From assembly GCA_914767715.1 (NCBI GenBank), contig OU612072.1, positions 10,974,001 through 11,038,000 of the forward strand: a stretch of 64,000 nucleotides of DNA. The letters run 5' to 3'. Both the position numbers and the translations under genes were made by a program. Shown here piece after piece: positions 23,461-35,620 of the stretch. The notes below the pieces were generated by a model. That model was not told where the DNA came from. It saw only the letters and a list, made by a program, of their open reading frames with translations, and did no database searches. This DNA is from Membranipora membranacea (taxonomy: Eukaryota; Bryozoa; Gymnolaemata; Cheilostomatida; Membraniporidae). Each line of letters opens with the position of its first letter. The stretch's first letter is position 1.

Positions 23461-25946
23461 TATGATGAAACATCATAAACAATTGAATGGTTAAAAGTCC
23501 TAGATGCAAGCAAACAGGTGAGATTATTGTTTGCAGATCATTCATATTTAGTCAATCTTGCAAAAGAATGCTGCATTCCAACTAGTTAATCAGGAACTTT
23601 TTAATATTTAAACAGTTCACGTTATAATATTCTGATCTCATGATTGTTTTATTTGTTTTGTTTTTATTTTTTTTCTCTTGGTAAATGATAAACCTTAACC
23701 AATAATATTTCACCAATCAGCACATTCAGAGCAGTTGATAGGGACCATTCCCGGATATAACTCTGTTGAGAATGGTTCAATGTTCCTGATGCTGGCAACC
23801 TAGATTGTCATGTGGAAGTAGTATAGATTTCAATTAATGAGCTTTTCCCAAGCAAAAATAAGGTGTTGGAGATGGCTTCTTTCTAGCTAAAATAAGCTTT
23901 GAAGTGAACCTACGCAATTGAGATTTAGTTGGAAATGTCATTACGTTTCTTTTATAATTAGGCTCAGCTCTACGTACATTAATAGCCTAAGAACCACTGA
24001 TTTAGAACATCAATTATACAAAAGATCTGTCAACGCAGCAACTTTACATCGAATGAGACAAATTAGCATTCAATATTACCCAAAAAAGTACCCCTGGAAA
24101 AGCTTATAAAATATCACTGAGTCTCAAATCTTAGTGTCGTGACACTGCCTCAGCTTTAGTCCTTATATCAGACTTCTGAATGACAAGATCCGAAATATAG
24201 TGTTAATCAGTAAAAATCATTTCAGTGGATGGCACTCAATAATTATACATTCGCTGAATATCAGACCTATCAGAGAAAATTTCAATAAAATATCCAAAGG
24301 TGTATGCCGAAACACAAGCGCCGTGGGGAAGGGTACCCAAGGATAAAGGTTTTACTGGATGCACTAAATTCAAAGAACCAGTTATCTACAGTTGGAATCC
24401 GGCACAAGATCTTCCATTCATCCATCATTAGACAAGACGTACTCGTGAGCCTCACCCCTATTATTTAACATAACATAACTGTAACATAAAATTGTTGCTT
24501 ACAATCTTCACGAGTTGTGTGGAGGCCAACAAAACATAAACTGGTTATCTCACCTGGCTGATATCAGATACTTAGTTAAAAAGAGAAGGGAAAATCCCGA
24601 AAGCTTTTTGATTTCTGAAATTGCTTGCAACTAAAATCAGGATGTCTAATGAAACTGTGGACCCTGGAGTCAAAATAATGATAGGGGACTTATTATTTTG
24701 TGGGATTTTAGAAAAATAGGATCCGTGTCGATACTGAAAAAATCCAGGAGTATAAAGATGGGTAATTCTATAATTATTATCAATTTAAAAAGTTCTATGT
24801 GAGGTACAAGCACCATTCTTTTTTCTGGTTATAGCTAGTGCTTAAATGAATCCCAGTTATTAGCGGTTAAGAAATAAGTTAGTATCGAACTGAGGAAACA
24901 AATAAAACATGATTAAAAATCAGTCATCGACGCTCCGCTGTTTTTATTTGGCTGAACCTTATTATCTAAAGGGGTGGATTATCAACCTGTGCCCCTACTA
25001 TAAAATAACTCTGAGTACGTATTTATAAATAACTTTTTTATGTTGCCAAAAACATTATTGTATTGATATTTCAGTGCTGTACTTTATGATCAGTAATCAC
25101 CAGCTATAATTGTGCTGTACATGTAAGGCATACAATCAGGGGGCTTGGTTCTCTTATCCGCCCCTGCCTATGTGATTTAGAAATGATCGCACCCATCCAC
25201 ATAACTGGTATAACTAACCACACACATAAAATGAGCCAATCTATGAAAGGAAGTTTAATAGCACCTTGCTGCCAAAAATAACTAATAAACTGCCGCTGAA
25301 GCATCTAACGAAAACAAATTGTTGCAGATGTGTTGTTCTGCTCTTCTCGCCGGCTCATAATCTATCAAATAATTAATTTAACCGCATTTACAAACAAAAA
25401 TTTGTTGTCACAAATTATCTGTATTAAAAGCCAAAACTTTGGTGTTTGATAGGCTGAGAGAGCGGCATAAGCACTAATAAAATTAGCAGAAAAAGAGTGG
25501 GAAAACTGAGCTGATTTCCCTCCAAAATGAACAGAGACTGTAGCTAGTAAAATTGTAAAAGCCTGAGAAAATACTGTTCTGTAATTTTCACTGAATAATT
25601 GGATTTTACAAACTGAAACATAATGGGCGCCATCCGACCCCCTGTGTGGATTTGGGCAGACCGTTTTGTATCACAATTCCTCAGAATACATTGATTATGT
25701 GGCGACAATGCGGGCATTTCCAGAGATGCTGAAAGATTTAACTGAGAGTAACTACACTTGAAGCAAAAAAGACAACCGTGGATATCTTCATAACAGGTGA
25801 GCACATCGTTTTAGCTGCCATCTATGTTAGTTCAACTTGTTCAGATTAATGATACCAAAAAATCAATACTGCAACACCAAAAACCTTTCACTAGATTAGA
25901 TGGGCAGCTCAAAATCAACACTGTAAGCAAACTTAATTTTTTATAG
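23461..25946. other. No gene recognised
   Basis: AT-rich sequence inside the inverted-repeat-bounded segment, upstream of the decayed gene. A phrase like gcctcacccctattattt near 24451 echoes the nested MITE. Promoter and early exons of the next gene may lie here, but I cannot identify them. Confidence 0.4.
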
Positions 25947-28900
25947 GTTGTCCTACACCAATAGAGATAGAGACGGATTTCTCAATCATTTTGACTTACT
26001 TGCATGGGATCGGCTTTCTAATGATGAGAAACACAAACATCAATACAAAAACTGCTCAGAATGTATGACTGAGACTCATAAATATGTCTATGGAAAGTTA
26101 AGAAGAAATGCTATTGCATTTGGCAGCCAAGTTCCAGATTGATCAGCCCTAGCTCCACAAATAGAAAACACAGAGAGAGAGGAGATAATTAGGGGAGCTT
26201 TAGCTGTGGTCGGTCAAATCGCAGTTGAAAGCGCACATACCACTGCCATGGCACGTAACGTTTCCCTGAGAACAATGCAAAATCTTAGGAGAGAAGTTGC
26301 ACTCGTAAAGTGTGAAAACACTAGGCCAATCTATGAGCTAAAATCAGAAAACTATGTGTTTGATAGGGAATAACAAAAGAACACATAGAGGCAATAATAG
26401 AAGCTAATGGCAGACCAAACTTCTCTGAGTTAGCTGGGAATTTCCCTGTATTCTGGAGAAATAAAAAAATAGCGTCAAATGGCAATCAGATACTCAAACA
26501 ATTTGCCATTGATGAGGGGATATTTGAGCAACCGGACAAGGAGAACAGAAGGCAAAGGCGTGGGAAAAGGATGCTCGACTTGGATGGGGCCAAGTTTCCA
26601 TTAACAGCACTTTATCCTACCAGAGACCAGCTGAAACAAGAGACAAGGGACAAGATTTCACGAGGGGAGCTTGATATCAGCGTCCCCATTGTCCCGATCA
26701 CTGTTGAGTGTCTGAAGATAGGAGAAGGAGGAGAGCTAGAAAAACACAGTATCATAACTGAAGGTCGAGCATACAGTATGCAGATAATTCTTGATAAGCT
26801 TCTTCACCAGCATCTAAGCCTAGGGCTGCACCGCAATCATTTGAACGCAGCTGATGACATAGATGAAGTTATAAAACAGTTACGTATAAAGGGTAGGTTA
26901 GATCAGTCAATAAACATTTAACTGTATTTTTACCAGCTACATAAATTTACACACAAGTCACCATCAGAGGTAATGAAAATATCAGCAAAGCATGTCTTGT
27001 ATCAAAATAAATTTTCTGCATAATCTGATAAGATGTAGATGCTGTAAGTATTTACCATTTGTCTGGTAATCAAAATGACTGGTGATCACAGTGAAACTTG
27101 ATCACTTGCTTATTGTCTTAACCTTGGTGTTATTATTTCTAAAGGTATTCATTGTAATGCACGGAGTATAGAAGAGCTGCATGAAATGATTTCCTCCCGT
27201 ATGTTTGTTGTCTGGCATGATCATTCTACAGTCGGCTCACATAGTCATTTCCTTGTTCTTCTCTCACCTATCTATGATCCTCTAGTATACCTCACACCTG
27301 CGGAATATAAAGAAGGTGGAAAAAAGTAAGTGTCTTGCAGAGGCTATTCATTCATGATAACATCGTAGAGTAAGCATATTGTACCTCTATGAAGACTTTT
27401 TGTCAAAGATTTAAAACTAGGTGACTATCAGTGGCTGTGTAGCCCAACGGCTACAAGTTACCGAAAACTTTCAGGGGAGTTTTGGAGATCACAGTCAATT
27501 ATTATTTGGTGTATAGTGTGATAGAAATGTCTTGTTTCACACTACAGAGGCTCAGTCTAGTAGCCTGTTCTGCGGACAAGCTTACTTAGAACTTTGTACC
27601 ACAGAGTAAGGATATATCATCATAGTACATATTGCATTATAACGCTATAAAGCAGTTGTGGTTTTCGGATTGGCTTGCAGATCAAAGCGAGAGTAGCACA
27701 ATATTTGAACATGTACTGTGCATTGCATGATCATTGATCGACACCTTTCAAACATCATACTAAAGGGACTGCTCATGTTTTAGGTCTCTTGATTCTATAA
27801 TCAGCCTGATAGAAAGACCAGAGATTTATATTTTTGCTAGATCAAACAGCTCAACAAAGGATCAGATGCTCTATACACCCTACCGAATTGAAGATCTAAA
27901 ATCTCTGCTGCCATCAGTGTCCCATTCAGGGATCGTCCACCACTCAAAAATGAGAGTTGGCATAGGTACAGTTCAGTTACATGCAATTGAACTCATACCT
28001 TGTTCTCGAGAAGAAATTGAAGCCGTAGAGGATAGTAGGGTCTAATAATAATTGTGTAACCAGTCATCATCGAATGCTAGCTTTAGCTTTCCATAATATC
28101 ATCGTTGCAAACATCCTAAAGTGAAAGAAAATAAAGATAGGCTACTGATTCTATCGTAATTCATGTTCTCAAGGTGATTCTCCAGCAAGGGCATTTGAGT
28201 CAGGCAATCAGGTGAATGGCCACCTTCCCTGCCACTGCGGCATAGACATCCGTCTTGTCCTGACCTACCAGAATCTAACAAAGCCTAAGTATCTATCTAT
28301 GTGTGCTAGAATGGAGGTAATCCAGGAAACAAGTCGATGGAATGATAGGCCGGTTGGACAGATATCAGCCTATGATAATCTCAATGTGAGTGATTTTTCC
28401 TCTTTGGAGATTATCTCATATAATGTAATAACTCTATAGGTCGCAAGATTACTTGTACACAAAACAAGGCAAGATTAGAGTACCAGTGAACCCTTGCTTT
28501 GAAACTATTTAATTTTAACTCAAAGACAGCCACGAGCTCTACTTCAGTAAGGGAGGCTGGTCACTCTTAACATCATTTTAAGTTAGATCATCTTTTTTTT
28601 TAATCTAAGATAATAATGGAGGGTTTGTTAATTGGCTTGATTTTTCAGTAATATAACTGATGTACCAACATCTTACCTATAGGTTCATGCTCTACGCACA
28701 GAGCTTGATGATCGTGATGTAGAGACAAAAGGCCTGGATAAGTCTAGTCTGCAGGCTCAGCTCAGTAAGGAGCTAGTCGGAGTCAAGCGAACGCTAGCCC
28801 TTCTCTGTTTGGAGGAAGAAGTTCATGTGGAAGATAACATGGTAGCGCAGCTGGAGATTCTTCACGACCTAAAATCAATGATAGGTTGGTAGAACGTTAT

Positions 28901-31643
28901 AGGAAATTTGAAATATTAGGCCATTTATATTATGTTGCAATTAAAACCATTGTTCATAGATTTTTTTTGGGACATATTATAGTTAACATTGTCATAGAGA
29001 TGATGTTTGTGGTTCCACCAGCTCTCAGGACAATGCTTGAATAGGCACTGCCAAAAATTCGCAGTAAGTTCAATTTAATTATAAAAAAAAACTCAAAATC
29101 TAGTCAGAGCTATCAAAAGCGTTATCTGACTGGATTAACAAAATAGTGCTGGTTATTGCAACACATCATATACTGGGGTTGTAAACCTCTATGTATGTTA
29201 ACCTTTTTATCTAGATAACAAGCATGAAATATCCGGGAGCAATGCCAGACTGTCCCTTTTGAGACTGCGCCTGTTTATTGACAAGCTGCGGCTAAATCAT
29301 CCAGCTTTGGACACAATCGATGTGAGGACATTACGAAGACTCCTTGTTAATTTCAGCCACATTCAACAGCTGGCATCCTCAACTGAGATGTCAAGGAATA
29401 CTCTAACTATTCTGGCTATGCATAACTCGACATTTGTCTTCAAACTGGATTATAACAAGGTAATGAATGATGAATATGACAATGAGGGTGAACCCAGTCT
29501 AATTAAATGCCAGGCAGTGAGTGTACATACAAGATAATACTTAAAATACAAGTGCTACATCTGACGAATTTTACAAATGCTACGATCACATCAAACAAAT
29601 TCTATGAGCTGATCTGAGGTTATAAGACCACATGATTTGTTGACCTCAATATGCTGATACTTGGAATTTTGCTTTCAACGCACAAGCTAGCTCATACATA
29701 ATGTGATTCATTCTAACAATAAACCACATACTAATCTCAATACTGCTATCAAAGATTATAAGATTATAAGTCATTGCTGCTATCGTCATTATGAAGGGAT
29801 GTGTTGACCTTTGCCTAAGCAAATATGCTAAGTAAATAACGGGAAACTGTAAATTGCTGAACAGGCTGAACAGGCTGAACAGACTGAACAGCTGAACAGA
29901 ATTTCTCTGACTACTATTTGTTTGATTCTTTACATGATTGGCTAATTTTGCATAAGCATGGACAATTCTTTATATTCTTCTCATTAAATTATTTATTTTA
30001 AGTTTGCATTCACCTTGGTTTCTTTCAATTGCATTCACAGTAAATTTTTCGTCGTTACACTACTATTGAATGGATGGAAAGTAGCCCCCCCCCCCCTCCC
30101 CCTATAAACAAAGCTTGTTAAGACTGGCTAGATGGAAGGTTGAGCTGGATAATGTTTCTGGTGTCCAATTTCCAGAACACCATCAGATTTGGTCAGAAAT
30201 GGCACGTTGATTGCTTCATTTGCTTGTCCTAAATTGGTTATATTAGGTGCCAACAGGAACTTAGTTACTCATCAAATCATTTGGTTAAGAGGAATGTGTT
30301 TGAGAAGTGATAGTCACCCAGAGAAATGACTACAAACAATAATTTTAGTCTGAGAAATTCTGTTCAGCTGTTCAGTCCGTTCAGCCTGTTCAGCAATTTA
30401 CAGTTACCGGTAAATAACCAGCTAAAACTTTTGCATCAGCTTGTTGTTGAAATCATGCAGGCTAACCTTCAGCTGTTTCAATATGCAAGTGACAACCACT
30501 AGCAATGAAGAAACTAACAGCATATAATTAAACCCATATGTCATATTCAGACAGCTATTACTTTTCATTCCAATTTCAGACACATCTTCATTGGTGATAG
30601 CTACACCTAAAACACGAAGCAAGGCCATACCGCAACCAGACCTTTTAGATCAGACTGAAGCTACATTTAAACCTAGTGAAACTGTCATGCCAGACACGAG
30701 CAGGTGCCCCGACCCTGCAAATAAAAATGATCCGCCTAGCACCTCAAATTCCGAGTTAGACACAGCAGCGAACAAAGGTAGTCCAGAGATGCAAAAGAAA
30801 GATATTAGCCTAATTACACCTAACATATTATATATTAAAAAAGTGCAATTTTTGCAGGGATCTGGATTAATTGGTTTGAAATCACATGTTATGCAAATGG
30901 TTAACTTGTAAGCCATGACACACATAATGGCTTCACCCTTTCTCATTACTACATATAATTACAGCTTGCTCAAAGTCTTCAGGTATGGCAGGGTTTCGGA
31001 CACGAATGTCTAACATGTCAGAAGCTATCGGGACTGAAATCAGATGGATGTGCTTAGTACCCCAGCTTGTGCCAGTACTCCAGCAGCTGTGCATAAAAAG
31101 AAGACTTCTAGAGAGAGACCATCGCAAGAAGGAAGGGCAAATCAAATTTTGATAAATATCCTACGCGGATATAAAAGCCAAGCATTATCTTCCTCATCCT
31201 CCCAGTAAACAATTCATATCAGCAAACGAACTTTAAAGCTAAATAATATTGATCGAAACTGTGATACTCGCATGCAGTGGAAGAAATGGATTGTCTAATG
31301 ATAATTACTTTTGGTTTAGATGTCTCATTCTCCAATTTTAGAGCTCATCCTGAGGAAGTATGTTGGCAAAGAGAAGGCTCTCCGGTTTCTTCAATTGAGG
31401 AAGCAGTTGAAACTTTCTCCAACCTCCAGGCCTCTCAAATCAGCCTATCAAAATCAAAGGACAAAAGAAGCACCAGCATTATAAGAGGCGAAGCGGAGGG
31501 CGCTGCAGGCTATCTCTGTTGAGGAAAAAAGCAACACCATGAAGCATGACATTAGCCAAGCGACAAACTCAACAGAGGAAAGCCTGCGAATGCAGGAACT
31601 AAAATCAGAGGTGAAAGCTCTGGAGCTTTTTCTAAAATTTTGA
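25947..31643 (+). pseudogene. Decayed multi-exon gene, SAP-like segment, unassigned family
   Basis: Exons 25947-26892, 27145-27325, 27784-27965, 28174-28385, 28683-28884 and 29215-29459 (or 29516) join in phase; less certain pieces are 30580-30777 and the last exon from about 31338. Visible features: KNCSECMTE Cys pair; KENRRQRRGKR basic run; HDHSTVGSHSHF His-rich motif; GDSPARAFESGNQVNGHLPC followed by HCG; LRTELDDRDVETKGLDKSSL, which resembles a SAP-type helix pair; and ILHDLKSMI. I recall similar motifs (GD-PA-QFE-G, LHDLKGH) in uncharacterised, expanded invertebrate gene families, but cannot name a function. Damage: TGA at 26140-26142, a frameshift near 26369 beside TAA 26371-26373, and TAA at 31482-31484. 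An AATAAA lies near 31749. It sits between the 1.9-kb inverted repeats, which suggests mobility. Upstream exons were not found. Confidence 0.6.
29841..30410. mobile_element. hAT-like MITE with 8-bp target duplication
   Basis: 570 bp flanked by direct taaataac (29833-29840 and 30411-30418). Inverted ends of about 70 bp carry aactgtaaattgctgaacag and reiterated ctgaacag. It lies in an intron of the decayed gene. An 8-bp duplication suits hAT, and also Zisupton-type elements. Confidence 0.85.
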
Positions 31644-32384
31644 TTCTTGTTTTACTGTTTTAAAATGTGTCAACGCGTGAAATGAATATTTACTGTCTTT
31701 GTGTGTTCTTCATGACATCGATTATTTTTTATGGATGCACTCACCTCAATAAAGCGCCTTCTAGCCTGCGTTTCTCAGTTTCCCCGCAGTGCCAAATATT
31801 ATTATTTTTCTCTCAGTATTGCCCGGAGTAGATATTCATGTTGTAAATAGGTGTGCAGAATGTCATCACAAAAATACACTGTATCTTACTGCAGCCACAG
31901 CCAATTTTTACTAGCTAATACTTTTGTTCCTCTCACACTAAACTTCTTGCAGCATGAGTTTAAATGACTATCCTGCTATGAAAGGAAGCCCACTGTGTTT
32001 ACATTGAGTTTCAATAGATTAGTAATATCCGGGTCATTGAACTAGTGCTTGCTACATGATTCAAGGGATGCTTGTTTTATACCTAGTGTTATTAATAGGT
32101 TAAACAAAATGCCAGGTTTATTTGTCAGAGTCAGCCAATCAGAGTGAATGAGCTGAATTGTTGTGAAATGACAACTCCTCACTTGATAATACAATGTTGA
32201 GCAATGGAATGTTTTTATCTCACTGAGTAATCAAAATATTGGCATTATATTAATATTAATGGGACACTAAGTATAAAATGGGCTTGACAAATCTCATAAA
32301 ATACTATCATTAGCAATATTGGTGAGCGTATAACCAAAAGATATAGTGCCTTATCACCAATTCTGAGTCCTTATTGTTTATTGT
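31644..32384. other. No gene recognised
   Basis: 3' flank of the decayed gene with AATAAA near 31749. Near 32280-32330 a short inverted B-unit remnant (cttgacaaatctcataaaatac) is present. Confidence 0.4.
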
Positions 32385-32640
32385 TGATAGTGCTAGATCC
32401 TCAAGCCTCTGTTGTCAGTTACCAGCTAATGGCAGCACAATCTGGGTAGCAGAGCGCTGGATCCTCCCTAATCTTATTTTGTCAGTGCCTGATAATAGCT
32501 TGTACCATGCAGGGCAGGCATAGGTGATAACAGACCTGATATTGGCACATAGAAAGTTTTCCGGCCATTGCTATTCATGCCCATTCGTTTCAGCAATCTC
32601 ATCAGGTATAAGCGCTGAGAGCATTTTTATATTATATAGT
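32385..32640 (-). mobile_element. LINE reverse-transcriptase C-terminal fragment
   Basis: On the minus strand one frame reads RSVITYACPAWYKLLSGTDK then RLGRIQRSATQI and, after a stop, QQRLEDL. This is the thumb-side region common to jockey/CR1/L2-group LINE polymerases. Stops and frameshifts show it is dead. Confidence 0.55.
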
Positions 32641-32756
32641 CGACATGTTTAATTTTTTTTTTTTTTGTCTACATAAACGCCTTGGCGTGCTCAGAGGGAG
32701 AATAAATATCATCATCTCCATAGGTTAGACCTAGGTGCATAGCGGGCTTACTTGTA

Positions 32757-34679
32757 ATAGCCACATTCAGTATCACAGTTTTGCTAGAATTCAAAATCGC
32801 ATTGTTTTGCTCAGACCAGATGTTAGTGGTATAAAATCATTAAACCAAGGTATCAATTTCGACACAAATTTCCTAATGTTGTCTGCCAATTTAACAAAAT
32901 ATCTGCAACAAGGCAAGCTACTTTAATTTTATTACTCATAAATCATGATCATATTGTAATATTTAAACAGGAATTTTTGATTTCTGAAACTTGCAAGTCA
33001 CAGCAAGGTCACAGATGATTTGTAATTTGGAAGATTCACAGCCAATTCAAGGATATTGGTGTCAGATTTCATCAATTGGTTTAATGACGTGATACCAATA
33101 AAAATTATGATCGATGAAAAGATATGATAATAATAATGGAGTTTCAGCCTGAGAATATTCATGGTATATATTAAAATAATAGGGGTGAGGCTAACAATCG
33201 CCTTTTGTGTGATTATGGATTGATTGAAGGTCTTAGACGTATTCCAACTTTAGCCTCTCGTATAACATTTCGACATAATAGGGTGTCAAATTAAGTATCT
33301 ATGATTGGTATCTTATGTTGTCATCAATAATAATTCTTAATGGTATGACACCATCGGACGAAATGATATTCAAATATCCTCATCATATATTATATTTTCA
33401 TTGATCATAACTTTTATTGGTATCACGTCATTGAATCAAGTGATTAATTCTGACACCAATATCCTTGAATTGGCTGTGAATCTTCCAAATTACAAAACAT
33501 CTGTGACCTTGACCTGAAATCTGGAGAGTACCACCTAAATTTGTAGATATGTCACTGTCCTTGACAAGGCAGAAGTATGCCCCTCAACTTCCTGTAACCA
33601 GCTAGGGCCAACCTTCATCTGCATCTGTATCTGGCAACAGTGCAAAAGGAATCTATTTGCAAATGATTGTCACAAGCGGGTCAATCTTGAAAACGTTGGC
33701 CTGCACCTACTAGTAGGAGAACGGGTTAATCAAAAGTAGTGATCACAATCATAACCAGTTTTGCCTCGTCATTATGAAATCTCAAGAACAGGATACATGG
33801 TTTTAGATAGAGTTTAGTATCAGCAATATACGTATTACCCGTTGCCAATGGCATTATATGGATCGTCTCCTTCCTCGGTGTAGCTTAACTTTTTTTTACT
33901 GAACAGCATTTTGATCCTTAGGCCTACACAGATTCTGCTCACTGGTAGTGTGGTATAAGGTCATAAATTAGGGTAAGAAAACTGCAATGGGGTGTATGTC
34001 CTTGGTTTGACAGTTATAAATACAGAAGCAAAAGACAGTCAGTAGCCAAATTGCACCCAAGAAGAATTCTGGTGGCAGTCTGGTGTTTTGCGATGGGAGG
34101 GGCAATGCAAAATCACCATAACAAAATCAGTTCTCTAAGAATATCCGAAGCGGCAGCAAAATTGAAAAGGGGATTTTACTGTAATGATTGTTAAAAACAA
34201 CTGACATAAGGGCATCTCGGCTATTTATGATAGCAGACCATTTATCTTCTAGATCTCCTAATTAAGACATGCTCTTTCAGATTTTGGATGCTTTAAAAGC
34301 CATTTCATCATTTTTCGGTCACATCACAATTTGCAAGTCATCTATGGTTCAATTTAGTTTCAGGTACGATATTAATATTGCCATCAACATGAGAAACTGT
34401 GAAACCCCATCAATGGTAAATAGAAGTGACATGATAGGAGACGTCTGTCACCGGACATATATAAATATACACCTGCAGTTTTCCGAATTCGAATGACCCA
34501 TAGCAAGATTTGTTGCAGCTTCAGTACCAAAGCCTGATAATCTAAAATCACAGAACAATTGTAAAACATACACAACTTATCATGGCTTTCTCTTAAGTAT
34601 CTCATTTGATGACTCATTTAATGTGGTTACTTGTTGGATTGGGAGACTATCACTGCAGGGTGATTAAATGTTCATCTGT
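32757..34679 (-). repeat. Right arm of 1.9-kb inverted repeat
   Basis: Inverted partner of 19935-21876, including the A unit (about 33520-33729) and nested MITE (33005-33510). The 10.9 kb between the arms contains the decayed gene. The outer end stops 78 bp before the TATA box of the small peptide gene. Confidence 0.85.
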
Positions 34680-34756
34680 TCATCTGGCTATTTATAGTTC
34701 TCTAAAACAGCAGAGTCATAATGCTCCATCGCTGCACTCATACCTGAATGGACACG

Positions 34757-34764
34757 TATATAAA
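34757..34764 (+). promoter_or_regulatory. TATA box of small secreted-peptide gene
   Basis: TATATAAA in the context cacgtatataaagcc. About 30 bp downstream an untranslated first exon (roughly 34787-34841) ends at a strong donor, CTG before gtgagt. Confidence 0.6.
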
Positions 34765-35421
34765 GCCAATACATGTTTCTGGACATCACAACATCAGCTT
34801 CGCTCAAGTCATTGATAATCACAGACTGCAAATTCTATCTGGTGAGTTTATTTAATATATCAGGCAGGCAAGGCACGGCTTCTCAATCTGAGAGTTGCAG
34901 CTTCGAATTCTGGTCACTACCCACGCTGCTAAAGAAGGTGTGCTCTCTGGACAATAGCTTAGCTTGCCAACCCTTACCTTGTACAAGGGTGCGCTAATCA
35001 AATGAGTTTTATCATGTATCATTGATCTTAATGTAAGCGTATTCTCATTGACTCTGCAAGGGGCACTGAATAGCAAATAAAGTCAATTGTATTATTATCT
35101 ATGCAGTTCTCGGGAGCGAACCCTTAACTCAGGCAAATTCAAAAAACATTAAGTCATGTACCTGCCAGGTAAAGGTCCTCGAACAAGACAAAGGCACCAT
35201 TTGCATACAATTGGATATTTAAGTACCTAGGGATTCATTTCCAGTCTTGAGAGGGGGACCTCAATTTTTGGCAGCTAGACTGCAGGTGTGAAATGATACT
35301 GAAAACTCGTTTGTTGGACATTGTATGACAATCTTTTCTAAATGAAGAAATAGTTTCAAATCAGCAATGTATTAAGCGATTCATCTCACATGTGAAATAT
35401 ATTGTATTTCTTTTTCAGGAG

Positions 35422-35541
35422 ATGAATATCCTTTACAGCATAATGTCACTCTTCATGCTAGCAGCAATGGGCTCAGCATTTTTTGCAAAACCACCAGGTT
35501 TCGAATGCATAGGATTCAATTGTATTGCTGGCAAGAAGTAA
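35422..35541 (+). CDS. 39-residue secreted peptide with C-4-C loop and GKK end
   Basis: The coding exon begins after a clear acceptor (tttctttttcag, ending 35418); the ATG is its fourth base. The protein starts MNILYSIMSLFMLAAMGSA, a good signal peptide with likely cleavage after about residue 19. The remaining 20 residues include PPGFECIGFNCIAGKK. The Gly before a terminal dibasic pair is the usual signal for trimming and C-terminal amidation, giving a small disulfide-looped amide. Spacing C-I-G-F-N-C-I-A-G-K-K resembles oxytocin/vasopressin peptides (C-x3-N-C-x2-G-K), but Pro7 is absent and no neurophysin follows, so homology is not claimed. Context: TATA at 34757, noncoding exon 1, one intron of 577 bp, AATAAA at 35600. 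It could be a neuropeptide, antimicrobial or other secreted peptide. No repeat or ORF overlaps it. Confidence 0.6.
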   Translation: MNILYSIMSLFMLAAMGSAFFAKPPGFECIGFNCIAGKK

Positions 35542-35599
35542 TTTTATAAGATGAAGACTGTCAACTGTGTGAAGTTTATTTCTTTTGAAATTTAGTCTA

Positions 35600-35605
35600 A
35601 ATAAA
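35600..35605 (+). terminator. Poly(A) signal AATAAA
   Basis: Lies 59 bp after the stop codon of the secreted-peptide ORF and completes a compact transcription unit from the TATA box at 34757. Confidence 0.6.
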
Positions 35606-35620
35606 CTCAAACAAACCATC

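Noticed and set aside
35422-35541. True vasopressin/oxytocin orthologue
   Set aside because: Pro7 is missing, there is no neurophysin domain, and the precursor is only 39 residues; only Cys/Asn/Gly spacing agrees.
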